Positions 47,380 to 58,204 of a stretch of DNA of 64,000 nt are shown here, piece by piece. Each line of letters begins with the position of its first letter. The first letter of the stretch is position 1. Below the pieces are notes generated by a model, which did no database searches, was not told the DNA's origin, and saw nothing but the letters and a program-made list of their open reading frames with translations. The stretch lies in assembly GCA_025175895.1 (NCBI GenBank), contig JAKLTH010000238.1, positions 6,014,001-6,078,000 of the forward strand, written 5' to 3'. The DNA is from Wurfbainia villosa. Lineage: Eukaryota; Streptophyta; Magnoliopsida; Zingiberales; Zingiberaceae. The position numbers and the translations under genes were made by a program.

Positions 47380-48480
47380 ATGCTTCCAATTAAATCCCAC
47401 GATTAGGTGGTGCTGGAAATGAAATTCCCAGCACTAGGAGATTCAATTTGTCTGAGAGAGTAGGTGGTGCTGGCAATGAAATTCTCAGCACCACCGTATC
47501 TCTAAAATTTAAAATTCCAGTACCATGGGAGAGTAGGTGGTGCTGGCAATGAAATTCGGCTCATTTGGTCGGATAAAAAGTGATCTTTGGAAATTTAAAT
47601 CCCGATAACATCATGGTCTTTGACTTGCATTAAAGTTCAACAAATTCGGGATAAAATCTGGTGCTGGGAATTTAAATCTCGTCACCACCGTGGTGCTGAG
47701 ATTAAAACTCCCAGCACCATGGGGAATGAACTTGTCGAGATAAATGGTGGTGCTGGTAATTTATATTCCAGCACCACCATGGTAATGAGATTCAAATTCC
47801 CAGCAACACCTTGGTGCTGGGAATCTAATTCACTAGACCAGGGAGATATAAGTTGTCGACATTAAGGGTGGTGCTGAAATTTGAAACCTCAGCAACACTG
47901 TGGTGCTGCGAATAAGACTCCCAGCACCATTGGCATTAGACTGGTCGAGATAAATGGTGGTGCTGAGAATTTATATCTCAACACCACCGTGGTAATGGGA
48001 TTAAAACCCCCAGCAATACCATGGTGCTGGGAATGTAATTTCCAGCACCATGTACATATAAGTTGCTGGAATTGTTGGTGGTGCTGGGAACTAAAACCCC
48101 AGCAACACAGTGGTTCTGCGTTTAAAAATTCCAGCACCAGGGAGATGGAACTAGTCCAGAAAAATGGTGGTGCTGGAAATTTATATCCCAGCACCTCCGT
48201 GGTAATGGTATTAAAACTCCCAACAACACCATGGTTCTGGCAATGAAATTTCCTAGCACCATGTACATAAAATTTGCCGGAATTGTTGGTGGTGCTGGGA
48301 ACTAAAACCCAAAGAACACGTGGTTGCTTAAAAATCTCGGCTGAGAGATGGGCTGCTCGAGATAAATGGTAGTCTTTGGAAATTTATATCCCAGACCACC
48401 CGTGGGCTGATATAAATTTCGGACTACCATGGAGAGGGAACTTGGTCGAGAAAAAGAGTGGTGCTGTCAATTTATATTAG
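47380..48480. repeat. Hairpin-rich tandem array, 210-bp period (probable transposase intron)
   Basis: Units start with GGTGGTGCTGG at 47746, 47956 and 48166, exactly 210 bp apart, with a decayed earlier part from about 47430 and a later part to about 48480. Each unit has several inverted pairs such as GGTGCTGGGAATNTAA.../...TTCCCAGCACC. The array shares this motif with 54800-58040. Frames through it (for example 47881-48246) are artefacts. 48310-48440 looks eroded by many small losses. Confidence 0.85.
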
Positions 48481-48936
48481 AGATAAATAAAGTCCTCTAG
48501 GCGGGTCGAGTCCAAGCGTGACCTATACTATCATTCTCCACCTTTCCTTATGCTCCCAAACAGTAGTTATGAAAATTAATGCTCTGTGCCAACATTCAGA
48601 CGAGTGTGTCAATTGGCACACACCCATAACTGCCTGTAGGAGTGTGGGAACTAAGTATCCCTCTGCGCATAAACCCTGTAAATGTCTTCCTCTTCCATTC
48701 CATATAAATCGTTCATAATTTCAACATTGAAAGGTTCATCAATGGGTTTCGGTAAAAACCCATTGATGATCCTATCAACATCAAATGTTCTAATTAGTTA
48801 AGTGCATAATTGGGAAACCTAACCATAAACTCTCATCCTTCACTTGTCTTCATACTTCTAAAGCCTAGTTAAAAAAATTCAGCCTACTTGCCTAGCACAC
48901 TACATATAACAGTGTTGATTTTAAAAACATTTGCAG

Positions 48937-51100
48937 GGGCGACCCCCTTCCTGATGAAGTGTTAACATTTTTGGAAACAATTGAATCAAATTTGAAAGAT
49001 AGAGAGTTAGATGATCAAGATTCCATAAATCTGTGCCCAAGTAATATTTCATCTTCATCTCAGTTTACTGATGTGGGCAATAGAATTACCAGTGATCAAC
49101 ACCTTGATATAAATAGAGACGCTTCTTCCATACTCGAAGAAGAGTTTGTCACTGCTACCACAGTAGATCATGAATATTTTGAACAAACTTGGAGTGAAGA
49201 GGAGGTAAGTGATATACATGCGATAGAAGAGTTAGAATATATAAATCCTTCGGAAGAATTCTTAGCTAATGATATCCAACATGAAGAAGGTGAGTTAAAC
49301 CCAGATCAGTACAGTGACTTAGAGGAAGTGTTCCCAATTGCTGATGATCCGTATGTTTTAAATCCATAAATAAGACTATTGGCAGATGTCGGTTCATCAG
49401 ATCCAAATGAATTTTTCATTGGACAAGTTTTTTCCTCTCTACAAGAGTTTAAAGATGCACTAGTAAGGCATGCGATGCTAAAAAACTTCAGATACAAGCC
49501 AGTTGACACCAGACTTAATAGAATTAAAGTTATTTGCTTTAGTCAGCCTTGTTCATGGAGTTTAGTTGCAAGTGGAGACGTGGAGTTCACTGTCACAAAA
49601 TATGTAAAGTAGCATGAATGTGACAGTGTTAGGGAAACAGCAGATCACCATGCTTGCACATCCACATTTGTAGCAAACCAGATTGTAGGACGGTTAGCTA
49701 CCTCTGATGATTACAAACCAAGTTCAATTCGAAGAGAAATGCAAGCTAGGTTTGGTGTTCACATTTCATACAAGAAAGTATACACAGCCAGACAGAAGAC
49801 ATTAAAAAGAGTGGTAGGTGATTTTGATCAGGCCTATATTGATCTTCTAATGTACTTGCGTGAGTTAAGAGTTAGAGATCCTGATACATATGTTGCAGTA
49901 CTAAGAAATGGTGGAAATCAATTTCAGAGATGTTTTTGGGCATTTGGTGCTTGTGGAAGAGTATTCAGGTCTTATTTGCGAAAACTAATTGGAATTGATG
50001 TTACAAATATCACTGGCAAGTATCCTGGTGTTTTGCTAATGGCTATTGTCATTGACGATAATGCAAAAATTATGCCAGTTGCATTGGGAATTGCCGAAGT
50101 TGAATGTGGATCTGCCTGGGAGTGGTTTTTGGATCATGTAAAGACATTCCTTGCTGTCCTGCCAGAGTCGTTGAGCATTGTATCGGATAGACATCGGGGG
50201 ATTATATCAGTAGTTAACAAAGTGTATCCATCTGCCCATCATGCTTTTTGTTGCTATCACTTGTCTTGTAACATAGTGACAGATACCCGGGATAGATCCT
50301 CATTAGGTTTATTTTGGGCAGCAGCAAGAGTCAATACAAGAGTTGACTTTGATCGATTAATGCAGAACATGCATGACAAACACAAGGAAGCATATGCGTG
50401 GCTACAAAAAATCGATCCAAAAAGGTGGGTCAATGCACACTTTCCTGGGAGGAGGTACACAATGTTAACCACTAATTGTTCTGAGAGTTTAAATGCATTA
50501 TTCAAGGAAACACGTGAACTCTCCATCACCAGTTTAATTGACAACACTAGAAGAAAGGTTGCTCAATGGTTCTATAACCGTAGGGAAGAATCTTCAAAAA
50601 GGTTAGGTTTTCTAACACCTTATGTCATTAAAGAGATTGATGAAATGAGAGAAAGAACTCGATTATATTTGGTATTCCCATATTCACAAATGGAAATGGA
50701 AGTACAGACAATAGCTTCTTCGTATATTGTTGATTTGGATAGGCGAAGTTGCATCTGCGGTGAGTTTCAAATTTCAGGAATTCCTTACTCGCATGCTATT
50801 GCAGTCATCATATATCGGAACATGGATCCATACTGTTACTGCGAGCATTATTTTCTAAGGGAAACCTGGGAGGCCACTTACATGGATCGTATTTACCCAT
50901 GTCGAAGTAAGAAATTTTGGCCTAATGGTGACAAAATTTTCGGAGTTCTACCTCCTCGTAGCCTTGTGCAGCCCGGGCGAAGAAAAAAGGCACACATAGA
51001 GTCCAAACATACTGGAAGGGTGAAAAATAAATGCAGCAGATGCAAACAGCTTGGGCATAATAGGAGGTCTTGTAGAATGCCACCGGCTACTAATTCCTAA
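48937..51100 (+). pseudogene. MuDR-family transposase, two in-frame stops
   Basis: The main exon runs from the acceptor at 48936 to TAA at 51098-51100. Order: an acidic N-terminal region (48959-49366), a DNA-binding MuDR domain (EFFIGQVFSSLQEFKDALVR, from about 49410), then the DDE core in the long frame 49739-51100. The core has D87 in GID-VTNITGKY, D150 in VSDRHRG and E249 in NCSESLNALFKE. A SWIM finger follows, C338-x-C340...Y350-x-H352, where the third Cys is Tyr. A CCHC knuckle C432-x2-C435-x4-H440-x4-C445 is near the end. TAA at 49367-49369 and TAG at 49610-49612 interrupt the frame; reading resumes in the same frame after each. It catalysed element excision and insertion; this copy should not make full-length enzyme. 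Confidence 0.9.
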
Positions 51101-51142
51101 GTGTAAATAGAGGTTGTGTAAATATTTTTAAAGGAAACAATA

Positions 51143-51200
51143 TTAATGTTAATGTTAATGTTAATGTTAATGTTAATGTTAATGTTAATGTTAATGTTAA
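51143..51200. repeat. (TTAATG)n hexanucleotide repeat
   Basis: Nearly ten uninterrupted copies, just downstream of the transposase stop. Confidence 0.95.
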
Positions 51201-51299
51201 AGATAAGCTATTTTACAGAATTGTAATGTAAATATTTGTTACGCTATTTTGCAAAATTGTAATCTAAATCCGTCCGACCGCACCCGATCTGTTAATATA

Positions 51300-51535
51300 A
51301 AACTCCCAGGTGTCAGTTCAAACATCTCAACACCACATTTCATTTCTCTCTCGCTCCTTGCGTTCTGTCTCTGTGGAATTCCGCTTCCATTCTCCGGTGC
51401 CCGTTCAAACTCTCCGGTTCCAGTTCAAACTCCCCGGTGCCAGTCAAAACCCCCCGGTGCTAGTTCAACCTCCCCGGTGCGAGTTAAAACATCTCAACCC
51501 CAGCTCAACACCATCTCAACACTATTTTCGATCTA
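51300..51535 (+). other. Probable leader of the first ULP1-type gene, with short tandem repeats
   Basis: Contains six or so copies of a CCGGTGCCAGTTCAAACT-type 18-20-bp unit (about 51390-51500). A leader intron probably ends at the acceptor TTTTTTCAG (51787), six bases before the ATG at 51794. Frames in the repeat are not genes. Confidence 0.45.
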
Positions 51536-51793
51536 AGTAAATTTTGTAGATTTCTTAAATTCTGTGTCGCTATCGTTTCTTCCGATCTATCTAGGGTTTT
51601 TTGCCTTTTTCCGTGCACGATCTCGTTTAAACTCGGGCCTGATAGGCTTTAGGGTTTTAGGGTTTACCATTTAAGCAGAGGTAACATTTGTTTGTATCAT
51701 CACACATGTTTCAATCCATTTCATCTATTAGTTTAAAATCGTTGTATTACAATGCATTTGGTTCTTAACCTAAGGAATTTTTTTCAGTTAACG

Positions 51794-54599
51794 ATGGCTT
51801 CAACTGGTGAATCATCAAGCGATACTTCTGCAAGAACCCGTGCGTTGATGCGAGGAAGAACCAAGAGAATGAATCGAAAACGTTTCACAGTTTAAAAAAT
51901 TTATTGCAAGTGTGCCGCCGAGTGTGGAAGAAGAAACGCTTATTCGGAGCTCCCCCTTTGCGTGGGTTTTGAACATTCCAGATATTACCCATGTCAGACC
52001 CCTTGTTCAAAATATGTTTGATAATTGGGACTGCACGGAGAAATATTTTATATTCCAAGACAAGAAATTTCATTTCACAAAGACGGATGTCTCCCTCATC
52101 CTTGGTCTACCAGATGATGGACTTGAAGTTCCTATGAATAATGAAGCTCCCTCTGGACATCTATATTTGCAATATTTTGTGGAAGCTGATTGCTCTAACA
52201 AGCATCTGGAGGATTTATTGAAGACTTCCAGATCTCCAGATAATTTAGGATCTGCAAAACTTTATTGTCAGTTGTTTATTTTATATTTTTTTCTCTTGTG
52301 TGTTTTTTACTACCACCAGCAATAAGCCTAGAATACCTATGCGATCACTTATAGATTGTGTAGAGGATTTTGATAACTTAGGCAGGTACAATTGGTGCGA
52401 AGCACTTTATACGTACATGGCTCCTCAAATGGAGTCAATTGGTATGGGAGTCACATTGCGACCAAAAGGAGACGTCGTCGGTGGATCTACGAGGCCAATG
52501 CTTAAGGGTTTCACACACTTATTGGCTGTGAGTGAATATATTTTATGTGTTCCGCAAATAGTATAGATCAATCTGTCTATTAACAACTAATCGTGTCATT
52601 CCAGGTATGGATGTGTGAGCATTTGTGTTTCCTACCTCCACACGTCCCTCATGCTTTGCCAAGAATGCTGAGATGGAGGTGGAGTTCCACAAATGTAAGG
52701 GTCGTTAAGAAGATGGTAGATGGTCTGCACTGACAAAATCATTGTCGATCTAATTCCAAAGACAATGACATCGATCCGTACACACCGCTTCCCACATAGA
52801 TTTTCAGCATCAACTCTCAACCCAAACTCAGTGTCGACAAAGAGGAATGGTCATGAAGATGCCAGGAGAATGCGGAAATTGTATCTACTCTAAGCACCAA
52901 GCTAGTTGAAGCAAGGTGTGATTTTGAAAGAACCTCCCTACTTAAGGAAGCGACCATCGAACAACAAGAAAAGAAAATACAGGAGCTTCTTCAAGAGTTA
53001 GAGGAGGTCAGGAACAAGAAGGACAATGAGATAAGTGAAAGGGATAATATAATTGCTCAAAAAGAAGCATTAATCGCTGAAAAGGACAGTTTAATACTGG
53101 AGCTTCAACTCAATTTACAATCCCGGGATGTAGAGGGGTTACAATCACAGCCTATACACGCTGTACAAACCCAACAGCCTTCTTCTGCATGCACTAGGCG
53201 GAAGGTTTGTGTGAGGAAGAAGGCTCTTGACGGTCTATCACCCCCTAGCCTTAGAAGCCTCCCTCCTGCATGGTTTTCAAACATCCCTAAAAAAAGGAGA
53301 GTTGAAACTCAAATTGTCCCCAGCAAGGCTATTGAGTATCCCTCAGTAGACCCTAATATCTCTCCTGCAAAGCCAAACATTAAGCAGGAGTCAGCCTAGG
53401 ATAAAAAAGGGAAATCAATTGCCGAGGAGGGTGAACCCGATATATCAGATACCGACACACAAGTCTCCACGGACAAACAACCAACACTCGACGAAGTCAA
53501 GCAGAGGATATTGGAGGTGAGCATAAATTATCCTGTCCAGTCCTATTTTTCAGACAAAATATTTATTCAATCTTTATTTTGTATACAGCAAGCTTATAAA
53601 GAATTCACCGGTAAGATGGATCCAAACGTCGGGGAGTGTTTATTGAAACTAAAAAAAATAGAGTAAGACAGTCTTATATTCTTTGTATATACCTTTCATC
53701 TTATGTTTTGAGAGTTGCTAATAACCCTTTCCTTGTGTAGTGTGACAGTATCAGGACCAGTGTGGAAGACCAATGCTATTAACTTATACATGGACTCTTT
53801 CCTTACAATATTTGATGACACATGGGGATTGCATAAGCGCATATTTTTCAGTCTTAGCTGATGAGTGCAAGGTGACTGATAAGGCGTACTATAACTCAAT
53901 ATTCTGTGGGGCTGGATTCCCGGTAAGTTTTTGGCCCTTTTGCAAGGAATTGCAAACTTTACGACTTCGGTGTTTTGACAGATTTTTTTATACACAGGAT
54001 ATGTTTAATAATATGTACGCCCAAGCATTCGAGCAAACTTTTAAAACCCCAGGCAATCCAATCAGATACATATTTTGTCCAATAATCTGTGACGAGCACT
54101 GCCACCTACGAGTGGCCGACTTGGAAAATTCAGAGTTCATCCACTACAACTCCTTGTCCGTCAGGAAGGCTTACACTGCTCAATTTGAAGAAACAGTAAG
54201 CATTAGATTAGATTTCTGTTAAATAAACCGTTTATGTATGGAGGATTTATAGCATTTATTTGGGTCCCGGGTTGAATTCTTTAAAAAGATCCACCCTTCG
54301 TATTATGATAACTGGCATCCTGGCCTGGCTGAAAAATTTTGTAATGCAAACTTTTCCATGCGTCGAGTCCAGGGTCCCAGACAAAGCTCTTCGTAAGACA
54401 TCTAATAATCTTTGTAAATACCATATTTTATAAGCTAGCAATGGACTAATAATTTTTAATTTTTTACAGCTATGATTGCGCATTTTTTATAATACGATAC
54501 ATTGAGAGCCTACTATTTGGGTACCCTAAAAGATTCAGACAGCAGGATATGAGGAGCTTCAGATTCGTGGTGGGGAATAGAATAATGCGCAACTCATAA
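51794..54599 (+). pseudogene. DUF1985-like / coiled-coil / ULP1 (C48) protease gene, copy 1, frameshifted
   Basis: Starts MASTGESSSDTSARTRALMR. A DUF1985/plant-mobile-like domain spans about 51900-52700 (WVLNIPDITHVRPLVQ, DVSLILGLPDDG, FDNLGRYNWCEALYTYMAPQ, then after an intron WMCEHLCFLPPHVPH). A long charged coiled coil with a basic tail follows at about 52897-53400. The C48 protease part is at about 53745-54599: the His region reads HCHLRVADLENSEFIHYNS (usual HWHL), the Cys region YDCAFFIIRYIESLLFGYP, and the end VVGNRIMRNS then TAA (54597-54599). Frame breaks lie near 51895, 52295 and 53840, and a TAG near 53398, so it is inactive. Introns with GT-AG ends are visible, for example at 52528/52604. 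ULP1 enzymes cut SUMO precursors and conjugates; the substrate here is unknown. Confidence 0.8.
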
Positions 54600-54799
54600 T
54601 TTTGTTTGCAATTATGACTGTGTTGTATAGTGGGATATGTTGTAAGACTATACAGAGTTTTAGATTTGTAACTACAGTAAAAAGTCATTAGTCAGCTGCA
54701 AAAGTGTTTGCAATCTATGTAGTATCTGTACAATTATGGAATATATATACTTTGTTAAATATTTCAACCACTTTGACTTTATGATTTTATGATGGGATT

Positions 54800-56030
54800 T
54801 GTACATGGTGCTGGGAATTAAATTTCTAGAACCACCGTGTTCCTGGGATTAAGATTCCAGTTCGCAAATGGACGTTGTCCTGAGAATTATAATTCTAGGG
54901 CCACTGTGTTCCTGGGATTTAAATTCTCAGCACCACAATTTTTCTCGGCCAGTTCGAAACTGTACGTGATGCTGGGAATTCACTTACCAGCACCACCGTG
55001 TTCCTGGGATTAAGATTCCCAGCACCACCCTATTTCTCGGCCAGTTCGCAAATGGACGTGGTGCTGGGAATAAAATTTCCAGGACCACTGTGTTCCTGGG
55101 ATTTAAATTCCCAGCACCATAATTTTTCTCGGCCAGTTCGAAACTGTACGTGGTGCTGGGAATTCACTTACCAGCACCACCGTGTTCCTGGGATTAAGAT
55201 TCCCAGCACCACCCTATTTCTCGGCCAGTTCGCAAATGGACGTGGTGCTGGGAATAAAATTTCCAGGACCACTGTGTTCCTGGGATTTAAATTCCCAGCA
55301 CCATAATTTTTCTCGGCCAGTTCAAAACTGTACGTGGTGCTGGGAATTCACTTACCAGCACCACCATGTTCCTGGGATTAAGATTCCCAGCACCACCTTA
55401 TTTCTCGGTTAGGTCACAAATAGACGTGGTGCTGGGAATAAAATTTCCAGGACCACCGTGTTCCTGGGAATTAATTCCCAGCACCACAATTTGTCTCAGC
55501 CAGTTCGAAATTGTACGTGGTGCTGGGAATTCACTTACCAGCACCACTGTGTTCCTGAGATTAAGATTTCCAGCACCACCTTATTTCTCGGCCAGGTCAC
55601 AAATGGACATGGTGCTGGGAATAAAATTTCCAGGACCACCGTGTTCCTGGGATTTAATTTCCAACACCACAATTTTTCTCGACCAGTTTGAAACTGGACG
55701 TGGTGTTGAGAATTCACTTGCCAGCACCACCGTATTCCTGGGATTAAGATTCCCAGCACCACCCTATTTCTCGGCATTCGCACAAATGGACGCGGCCGAA
55801 TAAAATTTCAGACCAACTGTTCTGGATTTAATTCCCAAGACCACATTTTTCTCGGCCAGTTCAGATGCAGGTGGGAATTCACTTGCCAGCACCACCATCT
55901 TCCTGGGATTAAGATTCCCAGCACCACCTTATTTCTCGGCCAGGTCTCAAATGGATGTGATCCTGGGAATTAAATTTCGAGGACCACTGTGTTCCTGGGA
56001 ATTAATTCCCAGCACCACATTTTCAGAAAT
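54800..56030. repeat. Hairpin-rich tandem array, 184-bp period
   Basis: Units repeat every 184 bp (clear phases at 54998, 55182 and 55366, with later units to about 56020). Each holds GGTGCTGGGAAT and ATTCCCAGCACC in opposite orientation, a CTCGGCCAGTTCG spacer and GTACGTGGTGCTGG. Adjacent halves can pair into stems. Reading frames through the array mirror the period and are not genes. 55790-55865 is an eroded unit. Confidence 0.9.
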
Positions 56031-56034
56031 CAGG

Positions 56035-57115
56035 CCCCGTGCCAAGTTCGAAACCAACTCCAGTGGCTTTGGGACTCCTGTAGGTCCATCAATGGGTTTC
56101 GGTCAAAACCCATTGATGGCCCTAGTCACCTCAACTTCGGTCCAAACCAACTCCAGTGGCTTTGGGGCTCCTGTAGGTCCTTCAATGGGTTTCGGTCAAA
56201 ACTCATTGATGACCCTAGTCACCTCAACTTCGGTCCAAACTAACTCCAGTGGCTTTGGGACTTGCCCCTCTGTGTATTGTGTCTAAAATTTCTGATTTTC
56301 AAGGCAGGATTAGGTTTACACAACCAATTTTCAGAAATCAAGCCCCGTGCCAAGTGGCACGAGGCCGAAACTGGGAGGTAGGAGGATCAGAAGGAAGTTT
56401 GCTCGACGCAACAACATGTGAAGCCGTTAGGTCTTTCAGTCGATGTAAAGATTTCGGAATTTGGACTCTTGTAGGTCCATCAATGGGTTTCGGTCAAAAC
56501 CCATTGATGGACCTAGTCACCTCAACTTCGGTCCAAACCAACTCCAGTGGCTTTGGGACTTGCCCCTCTGTGTATCGTGTCCAAAATTTCTGATTTTCAA
56601 GGCAGGATTAGGTTTACACAGCCAATTTTCAGAAATCAATCCCCGTGCCAAGTGGCACGCGGCCGAAACTGGGAGGTAGGAGGATCAGAAGGAAGTTTCC
56701 TCGACGCAACAACATGTGAAGCCGTTAGGTCTTTCAGTCGATGTAAAGAATTCGGAATTTGGACTCCTGTAGGTCCATCAATGGGTTTCGGTCAAAACCC
56801 ATTGATGGCCCTAGTCACCTCAACTTCGGTCCAAACCAACTCCAGTGGCTTTGGGACTTGACCCTCTGTGTATCGTGTCTAAAATTTCTATTTTTCAAGG
56901 CAGGATTAGGTTTACACATCCAATTTTCACAAATCAAGCCCCGTGCCAAGTGGCACGCGGCCGAAACTGGGAGGTAGGAGGATCAGAAGGAAGTTTGCTC
57001 GACGCAATAACATGTGAAGTCGTTAGGTCTTTCAGTCGATGTAAAGATTTCGAAATTTGGACTCCTGTAGGTCCATCAATGGGTTTCGGCCAAAAGCCAT
57101 TGATGGCCCTACACA
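56035..57115. repeat. 298-bp tandem repeat with a palindromic core
   Basis: Three and a half units with a 298-bp period (for example frames starting 56249, 56547 and 56845). Each includes a CATCAATGGGTTT/AAACCCATTGATG stem around TCGGTCA, and a CCGTGCCAAGTGGCACG inverted repeat. The same stem-loop occurs once in the transposase intron at 48738-48767. The unit is inserted within the GGTGCTGG array, which resumes at 57115. Confidence 0.9.
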
Positions 57116-58040
57116 GGACCACTGTGTTCCTGGGATTAAAATTGCCAGCACCACCTTATTTCGGAGCTGTTTAAAAGTGTACGTGGTACTGGGAATTGAA
57201 ATCTCATGACCACTGTGTTCCCGACCATTCTAAATCAGACGTGGTCCTCGGGAATCAAATCCCAGACCACCTTATTCTCACCATTTTAAAATTATACGCG
57301 GGTCCGGGAAATAAATTCTGGACCACCTGTTTCTGGGATTATAATTACGTGTTCCTCGGATTGTACGTCTACGTGTTTCGAAATTGTACGTGTTCCTAGG
57401 ACTTTAATTCCCAGCACCACTGTGTTCCTGGGAGTTAAATTCTCAGCACCATCATATTCCTCGGCCAGCTCGAAATTGTACGTGGCCCTGGGAATTAAAA
57501 TCCCAGGACCTTTGAGTTCCTCGGATTTTAATTCCCGACACCACCTTATTTCCTGATGTTGAAAGTGTACGCTGATCTGAATTGAAATCCCAGGACCACT
57601 GTGTGTTCCCCGGCCAGTTCTAAATTGTACGTGGTCCTGGGAATTGAAATCATAGGTACCACTGTGTGTTCCTCGGCCAGTTCTAAATTGTGCGTGGTCC
57701 TGGGAATTGAAATCCCAGGACCACCTTATTCCTAAGCCATTTTGAAATTGTACGTGGTCCTGGAAAATAAATTCTCAGGACCACTGTGTTCCTGGGAGTT
57801 AAATTCCCAACACCACCGTATTCCTGGGCCAGTTCGAAATTATACGTGGTCCTGGGAATTAAAATCCCAGGACCATTGAGTTCTTGGGATTTTAATTCCC
57901 AGCACCACCTTATTTCTCGCCCAGTTCGAATTGTACATGGTGATGGGACTTTAATTCCCACCACCACTGTGTTCCTGGGAGTTAAATTCTTAGCACCACC
58001 GTATTTTTCGGTCAGTTCGAAATTGTACATGGTACTGTCA
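57115..58040. repeat. Continuation of the GGTGCTGG / TGGTCCTGGG hairpin array
   Basis: Diverged units in which GGTGCTGGG is often GGTCCTGGG, with AATTGTACGTGG and CTCGGCCAGTTC spacers kept. 57200-57380 is heavily eroded. The array stops about 165 bp before the end of the minus-strand protease gene. Confidence 0.8.
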
Positions 58041-58204
58041 AGTATTCAACAATATATTATATAACATTTATTAAAGCTCAAACACAAACAATAAACATAT
58101 TTACAGTCACTGTTGATCTATGGAAAGCAATACTATTTACAAATTAGTAAAATTCATTAATTACAACAATGCATTGTCATACTGCCACCTGAACTTTCCT
58201 AAAA

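Noticed and set aside
54998..56977. Series of 70-145-codon frames with similar proteins
   Set aside because: Starts are spaced exactly by the 184-bp and 298-bp repeat periods, and frames exist on both strands. Satellite artefacts.
47380..58040. CRISPR-like arrays
   Set aside because: Units are long, diverged and without unique spacers, and the genome is a plant. Tandem satellite with inverted motifs fits better.
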